A stretch of DNA of 64,000 nt from Priestia aryabhattai B8W22 (GTDB taxonomy: Bacteria > Bacillota > Bacilli > Bacillales > Bacillaceae_H), in NCBI RefSeq assembly GCF_000956595.1, contig NZ_JYOO01000005.1:1-64000 (forward strand), written 5' to 3'. This document shows positions 44,800 through 53,163 of this stretch, one piece after another. Each line of letters starts with the position of its first letter. Within the stretch, counting starts at the first letter, position 1. The notes under the pieces are model-generated. The model was not told where the DNA came from and ran no database searches. It was given only the letters and a program-made list of their open reading frames with translations. The translations under genes were made by a program, and so were the position numbers.

Positions 44800-44843
44800 A
44801 TTGGCTCCCACTTTTCTCATCCTTTCGTTTTCTAGATAAAAGA

Positions 44844-45130
44844 AAAAAGACTTCTCACCCCTAAATAGACCCTATCAAATGATATAGGTCAAGGGGCGAA
44901 AAGTCTTTTGTACTTTACGCGGTACCACCCTCGTTTGTAATCGTAATGATTACCTTATGAATGTATACTGTACATTCTTTTTGATAACGAGTGCTTTGGA
45001 AGTACACTCGGTCGCCCTTACTGAATTTCAGGGTGACACTCTGAGGTGAGTTCATTTTGAGTTGGTAACGCCGGCTTCCAGCAACCCGACTCTCTGTTGA
45101 TACCTAAACATCAAAACTACTTATCCTCTT
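44844..45130 (-). promoter_or_regulatory. T-box leader, leucine specific
   Basis: The leader has the T-box core GGGTGGTACCGCG (about 44919-44931) and a terminator with arms AGGGGCGAAAAGTCTTTT and AAAAAGACTTCTCACCCCT (44844-44909). Stem I shows GAACTCACC, whose CUC triplet (45048-45050) is the leucine specifier. Leucine starvation would thus induce the whole ilv-leu operon. Confidence 0.93.
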
Positions 45131-45205
45131 CAACGTTTTAAAACGCTATATGCTTTTTGAACAATGCTTTACACATCATATTTTAAATTAATTACAATTA
45201 ATTAA

Positions 45206-45220
45206 AATTTTTAGAAAACT
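45206..45220. promoter_or_regulatory. CodY-like box
   Basis: AATTTTTAGAAAACT matches the CodY consensus AATTTTCWGAAAATT at 13 of 15 positions. It lies just downstream of the predicted ilvB transcription start, suited to repression by CodY under amino-acid sufficiency, as known for B. subtilis ilvB. Confidence 0.6.
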
Positions 45221-45234
45221 TATATTTGAGGACT

Positions 45235-45263
45235 ATCTTACGCCCATTTCTATGCATAGTCAA
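45235..45263 (-). promoter_or_regulatory. Sigma-A promoter of ilv-leu operon
   Basis: Minus strand TTGACT (45258-45263), a 17-nt spacer and TAAGAT (45235-45240). Transcription would start near 45228, giving a leader of about 430 nt that includes the T-box. Confidence 0.7.
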
Positions 45264-45309
45264 CCACTTTTCGAGATTTTTTTAGACAATTTAGACTAAA
45301 CAGAATATT

Positions 45310-45324
45310 TGAATGCGTTTTCAT
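45310..45324. promoter_or_regulatory. cre site (CcpA) upstream of ilvB
   Basis: Minus strand ATGAAAACGCATTCA fits the cre consensus WTGNAANCGNWNNCW at every position. It is centred about 89 bp upstream of the predicted start, consistent with CcpA activation of ilv-leu known in B. subtilis. Confidence 0.65.
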
Positions 45325-45388
45325 TATTGATGTAATGAGGGTTTATAGCAGTTGGAAAAGTTTTTCTGAAACGTTCATGTGTGCACAC

Positions 45389-45406
45389 TGAATGAACAAA
45401 CATTCA
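45389..45406. promoter_or_regulatory. FadR-like palindrome upstream of ilv-leu
   Basis: TGAATGAACAAACATTCA has perfect 6-bp arms and agrees with the Bacillus FadR (YsiA) operator as I remember it (TGAATGA-N4-TCATTCA) at all but one arm position. It directly abuts a second palindrome GTGTGCACAC (45379-45388). It is about 125 bp upstream of the ilvB -35. Confidence 0.4.
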
Positions 45407-45421
45407 CTTTTTAAAAATAAA

Positions 45422-45468
45422 TAAAAAAATCCCGGCTTTTACTAAAAAGTAAAAGCCGGGATTTTTTT
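45422..45468. terminator. tRNA-Arg terminator
   Basis: CCCGGCTTTTAC and GTAAAAGCCGGG pair around a short loop with A/T tracts on both sides, 14 nt past the tRNA 3' end. It can act in both directions. Confidence 0.85.
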
Positions 45469-45473
45469 CTCGA

Positions 45474-45547
<74 letters not shown>

Positions 45548-45673
45548 ATAATGTTAAACTGTATCAAAGACAATACTTATTATATTCAAATATAATTTAA
45601 AAGTCAACGTTTTTTTTGAAATTTTATGAGAAGAGAGGTAAAAAACCTTCTCTTCTCCCTATATTTGGCTATA

Positions 45674-46186
45674 TTATGCTGAAAGGGTACAGGTTAACTG
45701 CATGCTAGGAATATGTTTACCGCTTATATCGTAAAACTGCACGGTAGCTTCTGTACCATCCATTACTAGTATAGCATACGTACGTTCTTTTCTCATACGA
45801 GGAAGTAACATACTTCCTGGATTGATAAATAAAACTCCGTCCATGAGCTCAGCTCCCGCTATGTGAGAATGCCCAAAACAAACAACGTTTGCCCCGACTT
45901 CTCTCGCTTTGTAATGCAGATTCATCATAGACATTTTAACATTATATAAGTGACCGTGTGTAACCAGACACGTAGCTTCTCCAAGCGACTCTACTCGATC
46001 ATTAACGTAAGATGCATCGTAGTCACAATTTCCTCGAACGCCTAAAAACGCAGACATTTCTTTGCTGTCTTGCGGCAACTCAGAGTCCCCACAATGGATC
46101 ATCTTATCTACATCAGCATGTCTCTCTCTGATAGTGAGCAGTTCTTCTTGTAACCCGTGGCTATCGCTTACAATTAATAGTTTCAC
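45674..46186 (-). CDS. ysnB: Metallophosphoesterase (YfcE/YsnB family)
   Basis: A 170-aa calcineurin-like phosphodiesterase. Metal-binding motifs seen in order: VSDSHG (5-10 region), HCGDSELP, GVRGNCDYD, THGH and GHSHIAG. The physiological substrate is not established. Follows rdgB by 15 nt in the rph-rdgB-ysnB group. Confidence 0.92.
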   Translation of the reverse strand: MKLLIVSDSHGLQEELLTIRERHADVDKMIHCGDSELPQDSKEMSAFLGVRGNCDYDASYVNDRVESLGEATCLVTHGHLYNVKMSMMNLHYKAREVGANVVCFGHSHIAGAELMDGVLFINPGSMLLPRMRKERTYAILVMDGTEATVQFYDISGKHIPSMQLTCTLSA

Positions 46187-46201
46187 ACGTCATCACTCCT
46201 T

Positions 46202-46795
46202 CTAAAATTGCGCATCAATTAGCGGTGCTAGTTTTTTTAACGCATTTGCTCGGTGACTAATCTGATTTTTTTGTTCTTTAGACAATTCTGCCATGGAGCA
46301 TCTCCATTTTTCTACAAAGAAAATAGGATCGTACCCAAAACCGTTTTCCCCTCTTTTTTCCTCCAAGATGTGCCCTTCACACGTGCCTTCTACAATTTCT
46401 GTTCTTTTTCCGGGCACTGCAATAGCAAGAGCACAATGAAAGCGTGCCGTGCGCTTTTCAAACGGCACGTCATTTAATTTTTGAAGTACCTTCTCTATAT
46501 TAGCATTATCATCTTTATTTTCACCAGCATAACGCGCGGAATAAACGCCTGGCTCCCCGTTTAAGGCATCAATAGCAAGCCCCGAGTCATCGGCAATGAC
46601 AGGCTTATTTAATGCGAATGAAATGGCCTCTGCTTTTAGCGTCGCATTCTCTGCAAATGTAACGCCCGTTTCTTCCACGTCTTCCATCTCAGGAAAATCA
46701 AGAAGCGATTTCACTTGAAATCCCTTTGGTGAGAAAAGTGTTTCAAAATCTTTTACTTTGCCTGCATTTTTAGTTGCAATAATGATTTCACGCAC
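46202..46795 (-). CDS. rdgB: XTP/dITP pyrophosphatase (RdgB/HAM1 family)
   Basis: House-cleaning hydrolase removing non-canonical purine triphosphates. The 197-aa protein has the N-terminal [38 protein letters not shown] and GFGYDPIFF motifs, and [10 protein letters not shown] at the end. It lies 9 nt after rph, as in many Firmicutes (ysnA in B. subtilis). Confidence 0.96.
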   Translation of the reverse strand: MREIIIATKNAGKVKDFETLFSPKGFQVKSLLDFPEMEDVEETGVTFAENATLKAEAISFALNKPVIADDSGLAIDALNGEPGVYSARYAGENKDDNANIEKVLQKLNDVPFEKRTARFHCALAIAVPGKRTEIVEGTCEGHILEEKRGENGFGYDPIFFVEKWRCSMAELSKEQKNQISHRANALKKLAPLIDAQF

Positions 46796-46804
46796 GTTAA
46801 TCCC

Positions 46805-47551
46805 TTACCTTTCTTTAACCGGAATGTAAGCAGTCAGGTGATCAAGAACTTCCTTTTGCTGTTCAATCAATTGATAAACACCCTTTTCCCCTAAATCCAG
46901 AAGATGGTTTAACTGTTCTCTAGAAAACGTCGATTCCTCTCCCGTTCCCTGTAATTCTACAAACTGTCCGCTTCCTGTCATCACAATATTCATGTCAACT
47001 TCCGCTGTCGAATCTTCTTCATAATTTAAATCTAAAATCGAATTTTCTCCATGAATACCTACTGAAGTCGCAGCTAAGTAGTCACGAATAGGAATTTCTG
47101 TTAGCTTGTTCTCTTCAACCAGCCTTCCAAACGCTAAAACCATAGCCACAAAAGCACCTGTAATCGATGCTGTTCTTGTTCCGCCATCTGCTTGAATAAC
47201 ATCACAATCAATCCAAATTGTCTTTTCTCCGACCTTTTCCAGGTCGACTACAGAACGCAGAGCTCGTCCGATTAGACGCTGAATTTCCATTGTTCGTCCT
47301 GTGACTTTACCTTTTGATGATTCACGTATATTTCTTTGTGCCGTAGCTCGAGGCAGCATAGAATACTCAGCTGTAATCCATCCTTTTCCTTGTCCACGCA
47401 TAAAAGGAGGCACTCTGTCATCTATGCTTGCTGTACAAATAACCTTTGTGTCTCCCACCGAGATTAATACAGATCCTTCTGGGTGCTTTAAGTATGAAGT
47501 ATGAAGAGATACAGGTCTCAATTCATTAAATTCTCTACCGTCCAAACGCAT
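46805..47551 (-). CDS. rph: Ribonuclease PH
   Basis: Phosphorolytic 3'-5' exoribonuclease trimming tRNA precursors. The 248-aa protein begins [14 protein letters not shown] and has [29 protein letters not shown] and [17 protein letters not shown]. The catalytic Asp is in [13 protein letters not shown]. Confidence 0.97.
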   Translation of the reverse strand: MRLDGREFNELRPVSLHTSYLKHPEGSVLISVGDTKVICTASIDDRVPPFMRGQGKGWITAEYSMLPRATAQRNIRESSKGKVTGRTMEIQRLIGRALRSVVDLEKVGEKTIWIDCDVIQADGGTRTASITGAFVAMVLAFGRLVEENKLTEIPIRDYLAATSVGIHGENSILDLNYEEDSTAEVDMNIVMTGSGQFVELQGTGEESTFSREQLNHLLDLGEKGVYQLIEQQKEVLDHLTAYIPVKER

Positions 47552-47617
47552 TAAGCATGTCCTCCTATTAATTCATTTATATGTAATAGCTTCTTCCATT
47601 TTAACTATAAAACAGCG

Positions 47618-47649
47618 GAAAGAGGTCGCTATTTCAGCAGACCTCTTTC
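47618..47649 (-). terminator. Possible gerM terminator
   Basis: GAAAGAGGTC and GACCTCTTTC form a 10-bp stem 37 nt past the gerM stop codon; the minus strand after it has only a broken T-tract, so termination may be weak. Confidence 0.5.
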
Positions 47650-47685
47650 TACTTAGTCCTTTACTAGTATAACAAAAATTTGTTT

Positions 47686-48771
47686 TTAAAAACTACCTGT
47701 GTTCACATTTTTAGGTCTTGAAACCGGCTCCGTTAACTTTTTCCCTTTTTCATCTTTTAGCATTTTTTTGCCATTCACCTTAATGGCAACGCTGTCTACG
47801 GCTTTTTGTTCCGTCAGGGATAACACCAAGGAGTCGAGAACATGCTGAGAAATTTCCGTTCCTTTTAAATTCCCAAAGATGTTTTTATTAAAATTCAGCG
47901 TTAACTCACCGTCCGCATACTTTGGAGCTGCTACGAGCTTTGCATCAGGATTAAAATCTGTCACTAAACCTGATGCAGGCGCAGGTCCTTCTACAAGTTC
48001 GTTCACAATTGCCGTGTACATATCTTTGTCATCAGAAGCAATTCGTTTTGTGACAGGAACATAGTAAGTTTGTTTCCCCTCTTGAGCTAAGTAATAAATC
48101 GTAACTGGTTTCGTTTGGGTTACGTCAACTACTCCAGTATTATCAAAGTTAATACCGTCTGCTCTGCTTAACCCTTTACTGATTGGCGTATGATTTACAG
48201 GCATTTCATCTTTATCATAGCCGTTAATGCGAATTTTAACTTTATTTACGCCTTCAAACTGCGTCAGCGTCCAAGTGACGGCCTGCAGGATACGGAGTTC
48301 ATCTTCTTTTTTATACTCAGCAAATTCAGGTGAAAAATCTGCTACCATCGTGCCGTCACTTTCCAGCTTTGTCCCTAAAACTCTTGTATCAGCAGGAAGA
48401 ACCGCTCGGAAATTATTTGGCAATAAGTTTGTGACGGGTCCACCTTCTACTAAATATTCAAGAGACTGTTTAGCGACACCTTTTGATTTAGGAATTTCAA
48501 GCGTCTGGGGAACAACGTACCCGTTTTTATCAATTAAGTAGAGTTCTCTTTTGGTAGGCGCAGATGTTTCTGCCGCTTTACTTTGCTTTTTATTAGCTTC
48601 CGTTACTTTCGCTTCAGTCGCTAATGATTTTTCATCTTTCACATAGGTGACATCCTTGGGCGGATCAATTTCCTTTGCTGCGTTATCCCCTCCGAAAAGT
48701 CCACAGCCGGATAACAACACAGATGTGGTCACCACGGCGGATATGAGAACAAATTTGGTCTTTTTGGACAT
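47686..48771 (-). CDS. gerM: Sporulation/germination lipoprotein GerM
   Basis: Lipoprotein involved in engulfment and the feeding-tube complex, needed for proper sporulation and germination. The 361-aa protein has a signal peptide with lipobox LLSGC (Cys23) and two GERMN domains (residues about 90-190 and 220-325; LEYLVEGGPVTNLLPNNFRA and IVNELVEGPAPASGLVTDFN). Position next to racE matches B. subtilis. Confidence 0.95.
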   Translation of the reverse strand: MSKKTKFVLISAVVTTSVLLSGCGLFGGDNAAKEIDPPKDVTYVKDEKSLATEAKVTEANKKQSKAAETSAPTKRELYLIDKNGYVVPQTLEIPKSKGVAKQSLEYLVEGGPVTNLLPNNFRAVLPADTRVLGTKLESDGTMVADFSPEFAEYKKEDELRILQAVTWTLTQFEGVNKVKIRINGYDKDEMPVNHTPISKGLSRADGINFDNTGVVDVTQTKPVTIYYLAQEGKQTYYVPVTKRIASDDKDMYTAIVNELVEGPAPASGLVTDFNPDAKLVAAPKYADGELTLNFNKNIFGNLKGTEISQHVLDSLVLSLTEQKAVDSVAIKVNGKKMLKDEKGKKLTEPVSRPKNVNTGSF

Positions 48772-48854
48772 TCCTTTCCCTCCTCAGACTGTTTGTACTA
48801 CTATGTATACGAGCTTATTTGCATTTTAGACCAGCTCAAACAAGTTTTTGACCA

Positions 48855-48887
48855 CAAAAAAAACCGAGCATGATATGCTCGGTTTTT
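48855..48887 (-). terminator. racE terminator
   Basis: AAAACCGAGCAT and ATGCTCGGTTTTT arms around GAT at the racE stop codon, with T-run. Confidence 0.85.
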
Positions 48888-49680
48888 AAAGCTTGATATG
48901 TTCAACATTATATACAGGGTGCTCAAACCATTTAGATGCAATGGATTGAAACAGCTCTGTTGATCCTGTTGTGTAGAAGTAATGTTCGGGCTCCATGTTT
49001 CTAGGAGCTAGTAAATTGCTATAAGAAAGAATGGCACTTACCTCTATTGCCGTTTCTTCACCAGAACTGATTAACTGCACCCGCGGCCCAATTGCTTCTT
49101 GAATAACTGACTTTAATAACGGATAATGCGTACATCCTAAAATAAGGGTATCCATATCTGTATGATAAAAAGGTTTTAATGTTTCTTTTACAATTCGCTG
49201 CGCTTCCGGTCCCTCATAATTACCGCTCTCTACAAGAGGTACAAACAAAGGGCAGGCTAAATTTTCCACTTCCACTCTCGTATGAAGAGCGCGGAGTGCA
49301 TGTGTATAGGCTTGACTTTTTACGGTTCCGTTTGTGCCAATTACGCCTATTTTATGATTTTTAGTTACTTTAAGCGCAGCGCGTGATCCTGGTTCAATGA
49401 CGCCTATAACCGGAATGTTGAGCTGTTCTTGAATTTCATCGAGTACAACTGCCGTAGCCGTATTGCACGCAATAACAAGCATTTTAATATCTTTAGCTAG
49501 TAAATAATTAGTCATCTCCCATGTGAAAGCTCGTACTTCTTCACTAGGACGAGGACCGTATGGGCAGCGGGCTGTATCTCCAATGTACATAATTTGTTCT
49601 TTCGGAAGCTGTCTCATAATTTCCTTTGCTACCGTTAATCCGCCCACACCTGAATCTATAACACCAATTGGTCTACTCAA
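48886..49680 (-). CDS. racE: Glutamate racemase
   Basis: Makes D-glutamate for peptidoglycan (and poly-glutamate where present). The 264-aa protein has [15 protein letters not shown], the catalytic cysteines in [10 protein letters not shown] and [11 protein letters not shown]. Close to B. subtilis RacE in length and order; murI is the general name. Ten nt after ysmB. Confidence 0.96.
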   Translation of the reverse strand: MSRPIGVIDSGVGGLTVAKEIMRQLPKEQIMYIGDTARCPYGPRPSEEVRAFTWEMTNYLLAKDIKMLVIACNTATAVVLDEIQEQLNIPVIGVIEPGSRAALKVTKNHKIGVIGTNGTVKSQAYTHALRALHTRVEVENLACPLFVPLVESGNYEGPEAQRIVKETLKPFYHTDMDTLILGCTHYPLLKSVIQEAIGPRVQLISSGEETAIEVSAILSYSNLLAPRNMEPEHYFYTTGSTELFQSIASKWFEHPVYNVEHIKL

Positions 49681-49690
49681 AACAATCGCC

Positions 49691-50134
49691 TCATTTTTCT
49701 TTCATTTCATCATGCAATTTTCGTAACGTTACTCGTAAAACTTCTGTTTCACTAGGAGAGAAGTTTGCCAGTACGCCATTTAAATACGTTTGTCGCTTTT
49801 CAATTACTTCTTCGATAACACGTGCTCCTTCAGGAAGCAAATGAATACGCACTACGCGGCGGTCTTTTGGATCTTTTACCCGAACCACCAACTTATTTTT
49901 TTCCATACGATCTACTAAATCTGTCGTTGTACTACAAGCGAGAAAAATACGATTTGATAAATCGCCAATCGTCATATCTCCACGTTCAAACAGCCACTGC
50001 AAAGCAATAAACTGAGGTGGCGTAATCGTATAGTCTTCTAAAATTTCTCTTCCTTTTTGCTTCACAATCGCTGCAATATGTCGAAGTGACTTTTCTAATT
50101 CTGCCACTGTATCCTCATTATTTTTCGCTGTCAT
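49691..50134 (-). CDS. ysmB: MarR family transcriptional regulator (YsmB-like)
   Basis: A 147-aa winged-helix regulator with the MarR pattern: DNA-recognition region [46 protein letters not shown] split by wing residues DRR. It lies upstream of racE in the same direction, likely co-transcribed. Target genes and ligand are unknown. Beyond it toward gerE, gene order departs from B. subtilis. Confidence 0.9.
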   Translation of the reverse strand: MTAKNNEDTVAELEKSLRHIAAIVKQKGREILEDYTITPPQFIALQWLFERGDMTIGDLSNRIFLACSTTTDLVDRMEKNKLVVRVKDPKDRRVVRIHLLPEGARVIEEVIEKRQTYLNGVLANFSPSETEVLRVTLRKLHDEMKEK

Positions 50135-50307
50135 ACCGTAATCCTTTCCACCTATAAGTCTTATTTTCTATTATTTCTTTCAGTTAAACCCGTCTCTATT
50201 GTTTCTCTTTTCTATTTTATATTGTGCTCTTTTTTCGGTGATTTTTCAAGGTTAACATGAGGATTGTACAACGTTCATCATAAGTCTACATACTCTCATT
50301 CAGCATC

Positions 50308-50342
50308 AAAAAACAGCTGCTCCATAAAAGGAGCAGCTGTTT
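50308..50342 (-). terminator. Terminator of PH-domain gene
   Basis: AAACAGCTGCTCC and GGAGCAGCTGTTT arms, A/T tract on the minus strand downstream. Confidence 0.85.
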
Positions 50343-50345
50343 CTA

Positions 50346-50960
50346 TTAATTATTGATATACAGCTCGAAAACTGAGCTGAAATCTTTTGTTGTGTAGGCT
50401 GTTTTTTTATCTAATAACCAAGAAAACGCAGCTTCGTTAATTTCTTTAAATTCACTGGCAACACTTCCACTTGTGTTTCTTGTACTGCTTAGCGTAGAAG
50501 AAGCTAGCTGAATGCTTTGTTTAGCAAAATCGAGCGCAATTTCATTTTCACGCGTTATTTCAGACATTTTAAACAGCGCTTTATATAAATCTTTTACCTC
50601 TTCTATATGCTTTTTGTGTACATCGATAGAAAAAGTCTCCGAGCCAATTTTAAATTTAATTTCCACATCTAAATCGACAGTTCCAGCCGTTTCTAGCATC
50701 ACGTTTGAAATGTGATTTGTGCTGTAGTTATAGCGGCGAAGCATTCGCTTTTTACTTGTAGCACTTGTTCCATCAAGGTGAATGAGCGCTTTATTGGTAA
50801 AGCAATATTCATCTGACTTTGATTTAATTAGAAAATAAATTTTTTCTTGTTCTTCATGCATAACGTAATCGTCTGCATCTACCTTGTCATAATCAACTGG
50901 CTTAATAACAGAACCAATATCACTTAGCCCCAATACATCAGCAGCTACTTTTCCAAACAT
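50346..50960 (-). CDS. YvbH-like PH-domain protein
   Basis: A 204-aa soluble protein. The first about 125 residues form a bacterial pleckstrin-homology-like domain (EYCFTNKALIHLDGTSATSKKR, GSETFSIDVHKKHIEEVKDLYK). The C-terminal 70 residues (AFSWLLDKKTAYTTKDFSSVFELYI) resemble the YvbH-type oligomerisation segment. Single gene with its own terminator; no function can be assigned from the context. Confidence 0.75.
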   Translation of the reverse strand: MFGKVAADVLGLSDIGSVIKPVDYDKVDADDYVMHEEQEKIYFLIKSKSDEYCFTNKALIHLDGTSATSKKRMLRRYNYSTNHISNVMLETAGTVDLDVEIKFKIGSETFSIDVHKKHIEEVKDLYKALFKMSEITRENEIALDFAKQSIQLASSTLSSTRNTSGSVASEFKEINEAAFSWLLDKKTAYTTKDFSSVFELYINN

Positions 50961-51036
50961 TTCCCCATCTCCCTTTTAAAAACGATTGTGTTATTTTCAT
51001 GCTTTAAGTGTACTGTGCAAATGAGGGGATGTAAAT

Positions 51037-51066
51037 AAAAAAAGGAGCTTCTTTAAAAGAAGCTCC
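51037..51066 (-). terminator. pit terminator
   Basis: GGAGCTTCTTT and AAAGAAGCTCC arms, followed by a seven-T run on the minus strand. Confidence 0.9.
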
Positions 51067-51073
51067 ACATTTA

Positions 51074-52072
51074 TTAAAAGAACAAATTTAAAATCATATA
51101 GATAAGTGCAGCTAATGAAGCTGAAATTGGCAACGTGATAACCCATGTAATCACCATGCGCTGTGCAGTTCCCCATTTTACACCTTTCACTCGGTGAGCA
51201 GAACCTACACCTAAGATAGAAGATGAAATAACATGAGTAGTACTGACAGGTAGATGAATAAACGTTGCTCCAAAGATAATGGCAGCACCTGTTAAGTCTG
51301 CAGCTACCCCATTCACAGGACGAATTTTCATAATTTTACCGCCGACGGTTTTAATGATTTTCCATCCGCCAATTGACGTTCCAAGCCCCATTGCGACCGC
51401 ACAAGCCAGCTGTACCCACCACTGAATATCAGTACCGCTTTGCATATTGTTAGCAATAAGCGCCAGCGTAATGATACCCATTGCTTTTTGCGCATCATTC
51501 GTACCGTGTGTGTAAGATTGTAGGGCTGCAGTCAGGATTTGAACGCGGCGAAAACGCTTATTCGTTTTCGTCAAGTTATGGTTTTTAAACGTTAGTTTGA
51601 TAATCGTATAGACAATATAACCTACTACAAAGGCTAGAACTGGTGAAATTAGAAGGGCTTCAATGATTTTGATGAAACCTTTGTAATTTAAAGCACCAAA
51701 TCCAGCAGCTGCAATAGCTGCTCCTGCAATCGATCCAATAATTGCATGAGAAGAACTACTCGGAATACCGAAATACCATGTGATTAGATTCCACGCGATA
51801 GCAGAAATTAATGCTGCTAAAATAACGACAGAACCATTTTGAAGCGTATAAGGATCAACGATATCCTTTGTAATTGTTTTGGCTACGCCCGTGAACGTCA
51901 TAGCACCGACAAAGTTCATGGTTGCAGCTAAAAGAATTGCATGTCGCGGTTTTAAAGCTTTGGTTGAAACAGAAGTCGCAATGGCATTAGCTGTATCGTG
52001 AAATCCATTGATAAAGTCAAAGCCAAGTGCACCAACTACAATTAGAATGGTTAATATTAGCATCGAATCCAT
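51074..52072 (-). CDS. pit: Low-affinity inorganic phosphate transporter (PiT family)
   Basis: Metal-phosphate symporter of the cytoplasmic membrane. The 332-aa protein has about ten hydrophobic segments and both PiT signatures: GFDFINGFHDTANAIATSVSTKAL near the N-terminus (quoted in part: FINGFHDTANAIA) and SYTHGTNDAQKAMGII in the second half. It lies 15 nt after the DUF47 gene, its usual partner. Confidence 0.95.
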   Translation of the reverse strand: MDSMLILTILIVVGALGFDFINGFHDTANAIATSVSTKALKPRHAILLAATMNFVGAMTFTGVAKTITKDIVDPYTLQNGSVVILAALISAIAWNLITWYFGIPSSSSHAIIGSIAGAAIAAAGFGALNYKGFIKIIEALLISPVLAFVVGYIVYTIIKLTFKNHNLTKTNKRFRRVQILTAALQSYTHGTNDAQKAMGIITLALIANNMQSGTDIQWWVQLACAVAMGLGTSIGGWKIIKTVGGKIMKIRPVNGVAADLTGAAIIFGATFIHLPVSTTHVISSSILGVGSAHRVKGVKWGTAQRMVITWVITLPISASLAALIYMILNLFF

Positions 52073-52087
52073 TATAATATAGCCCCG

Positions 52088-52705
52088 TTACGCATTCTTC
52101 ATAATAACTGATTCTAAGTTGTTCGCAACCGTTTGACAATAATCCGCGATTTCTTCTAGCGTTTCATAAATTTCTTTATATTGAATAACTTTAATTGGAT
52201 CTTTACATGTTGCAAATAATTGTTTTAGTGCACGACGATATAATGTATCACAATGTGACTCATACTCTTTAATTTTAATTGCATGCTCACTAATTTGAAG
52301 AAGCTTTTTCTCAGACAACAAATTAATCGTAATTAAAATTTCTTCAGCACAGCCTTGAATATTTTTAACAAATTCAGCTACATATTCATCAAATGTCGTA
52401 ATTGAATGAATTTCCATTAAAGCAGCAAAGCTGTCGATGCCATCAAGTACATCATCCATGCTCATCGCTAGCTGTAAAATATCTTCACGCTCAATTGGAG
52501 TAATAAATGCTTTGTTCAACTCAGTAATCACTGTATGCACGTATTTATCACCTTTTGATTCATACGCTTTTAAAACGTTGGCAAATTCCTTTAGGTCAGA
52601 TACATTTTGAAGTTCAAAGCTGCCTAAAAACTCCGCTGAGTCCTTAATATTTTGGGCAATGTCCATTAACATTTCAGAAAACTTGTCTTTTTTTCTTTTG
52701 ATCAC
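52088..52705 (-). CDS. ykaA: DUF47 phosphate transport accessory protein (YkaA-like)
   Basis: A 205-aa PhoU-like helical-bundle protein (DUF47/Pit accessory). Features: SAEFLGSFELQNVSDLKEFANVLKAYESKGDKY and the ESHCDTLYRRAL helix, with the Glu/Asp clusters that bind metal in the family. I use the GTG at 52705 with GGAGG 8 nt upstream. Paired with pit as in B. subtilis ykaA-pit; thought to regulate the transporter. Confidence 0.92.
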   Translation of the reverse strand: MIKRKKDKFSEMLMDIAQNIKDSAEFLGSFELQNVSDLKEFANVLKAYESKGDKYVHTVITELNKAFITPIEREDILQLAMSMDDVLDGIDSFAALMEIHSITTFDEYVAEFVKNIQGCAEEILITINLLSEKKLLQISEHAIKIKEYESHCDTLYRRALKQLFATCKDPIKVIQYKEIYETLEEIADYCQTVANNLESVIMKNA

Positions 52706-52957
52706 GTTGCAATCCTCCATCCAATTTATCGAAACTTTACCACTCGTTTTTTCTCTCTATCTTTTTATATGTGTTCTAGTTTCTTTTTTCATTTAAAGTA
52801 ATGGATAAAACTTAGCTGTTCATTACTATAACGAGAGAAACCACCTCTCTTGTGTATCAAAAAATTCTAAAAAAACAAACGTTTACCAGAGCAAAAGTCC
52901 CAAAAGATGGTTCTTTCACCTATAGGTTATGCGATTCATTTTTTTACGCCAAGTCAA
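52706..52957 (-). promoter_or_regulatory. Long leader of the ykaA-pit operon
   Basis: About 245 nt lie between the predicted start site and the GTG of ykaA. The minus strand contains the self-complementary CCTATAGG, an AGAACCATCTTTTGGGAC stretch that can pair with itself, and a later AAGAGAG/CTCTC hairpin (about 52838-52860). It matches no riboswitch class I can recall. Confidence 0.4.
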
Positions 52958-52986
52958 AAATTACTCCTATTATTGTTAATTGTCAA
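52958..52986 (-). promoter_or_regulatory. Sigma-A promoter of ykaA-pit
   Basis: Minus strand TTGACA (52981-52986), a 17-nt spacer and TAATTT (52958-52963). Confidence 0.65.
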
Positions 52987-53016
52987 TAACTTTTCAAACA
53001 CATTTTTTTAGGCTTC

Positions 53017-53033
53017 TTTACAATACATTAACA
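53017..53033 (+). promoter_or_regulatory. Possible PhoP box pair
   Basis: TTTACA and TTAACA, both fitting the TT(A/T/C)A(C/T)A PhoP repeat, are separated by 5 nt, the usual phasing. They sit 31 bp upstream of the pit promoter -35 but on the opposite strand to the operon, which weakens the case for activation. Confidence 0.3.
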
Positions 53034-53123
53034 ATAATACGTTGATTCCTTTTAAAATAAGGGTTTTCAGAGCTTGTATAAAACTGGGATTTACAAAAAC
53101 TTAACATTAGTGCCCTTGTGTAA

Positions 53124-53163
53124 ATAATAAAAGCCAGCTCTTTTAGAACTGGCTTTTATTATT
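53124..53163 (-). terminator. pbpC terminator
   Basis: AATAAAAGCCAG and CTGGCTTTTATT arms with an 11-nt loop, touching the pbpC stop codon. Confidence 0.85.
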
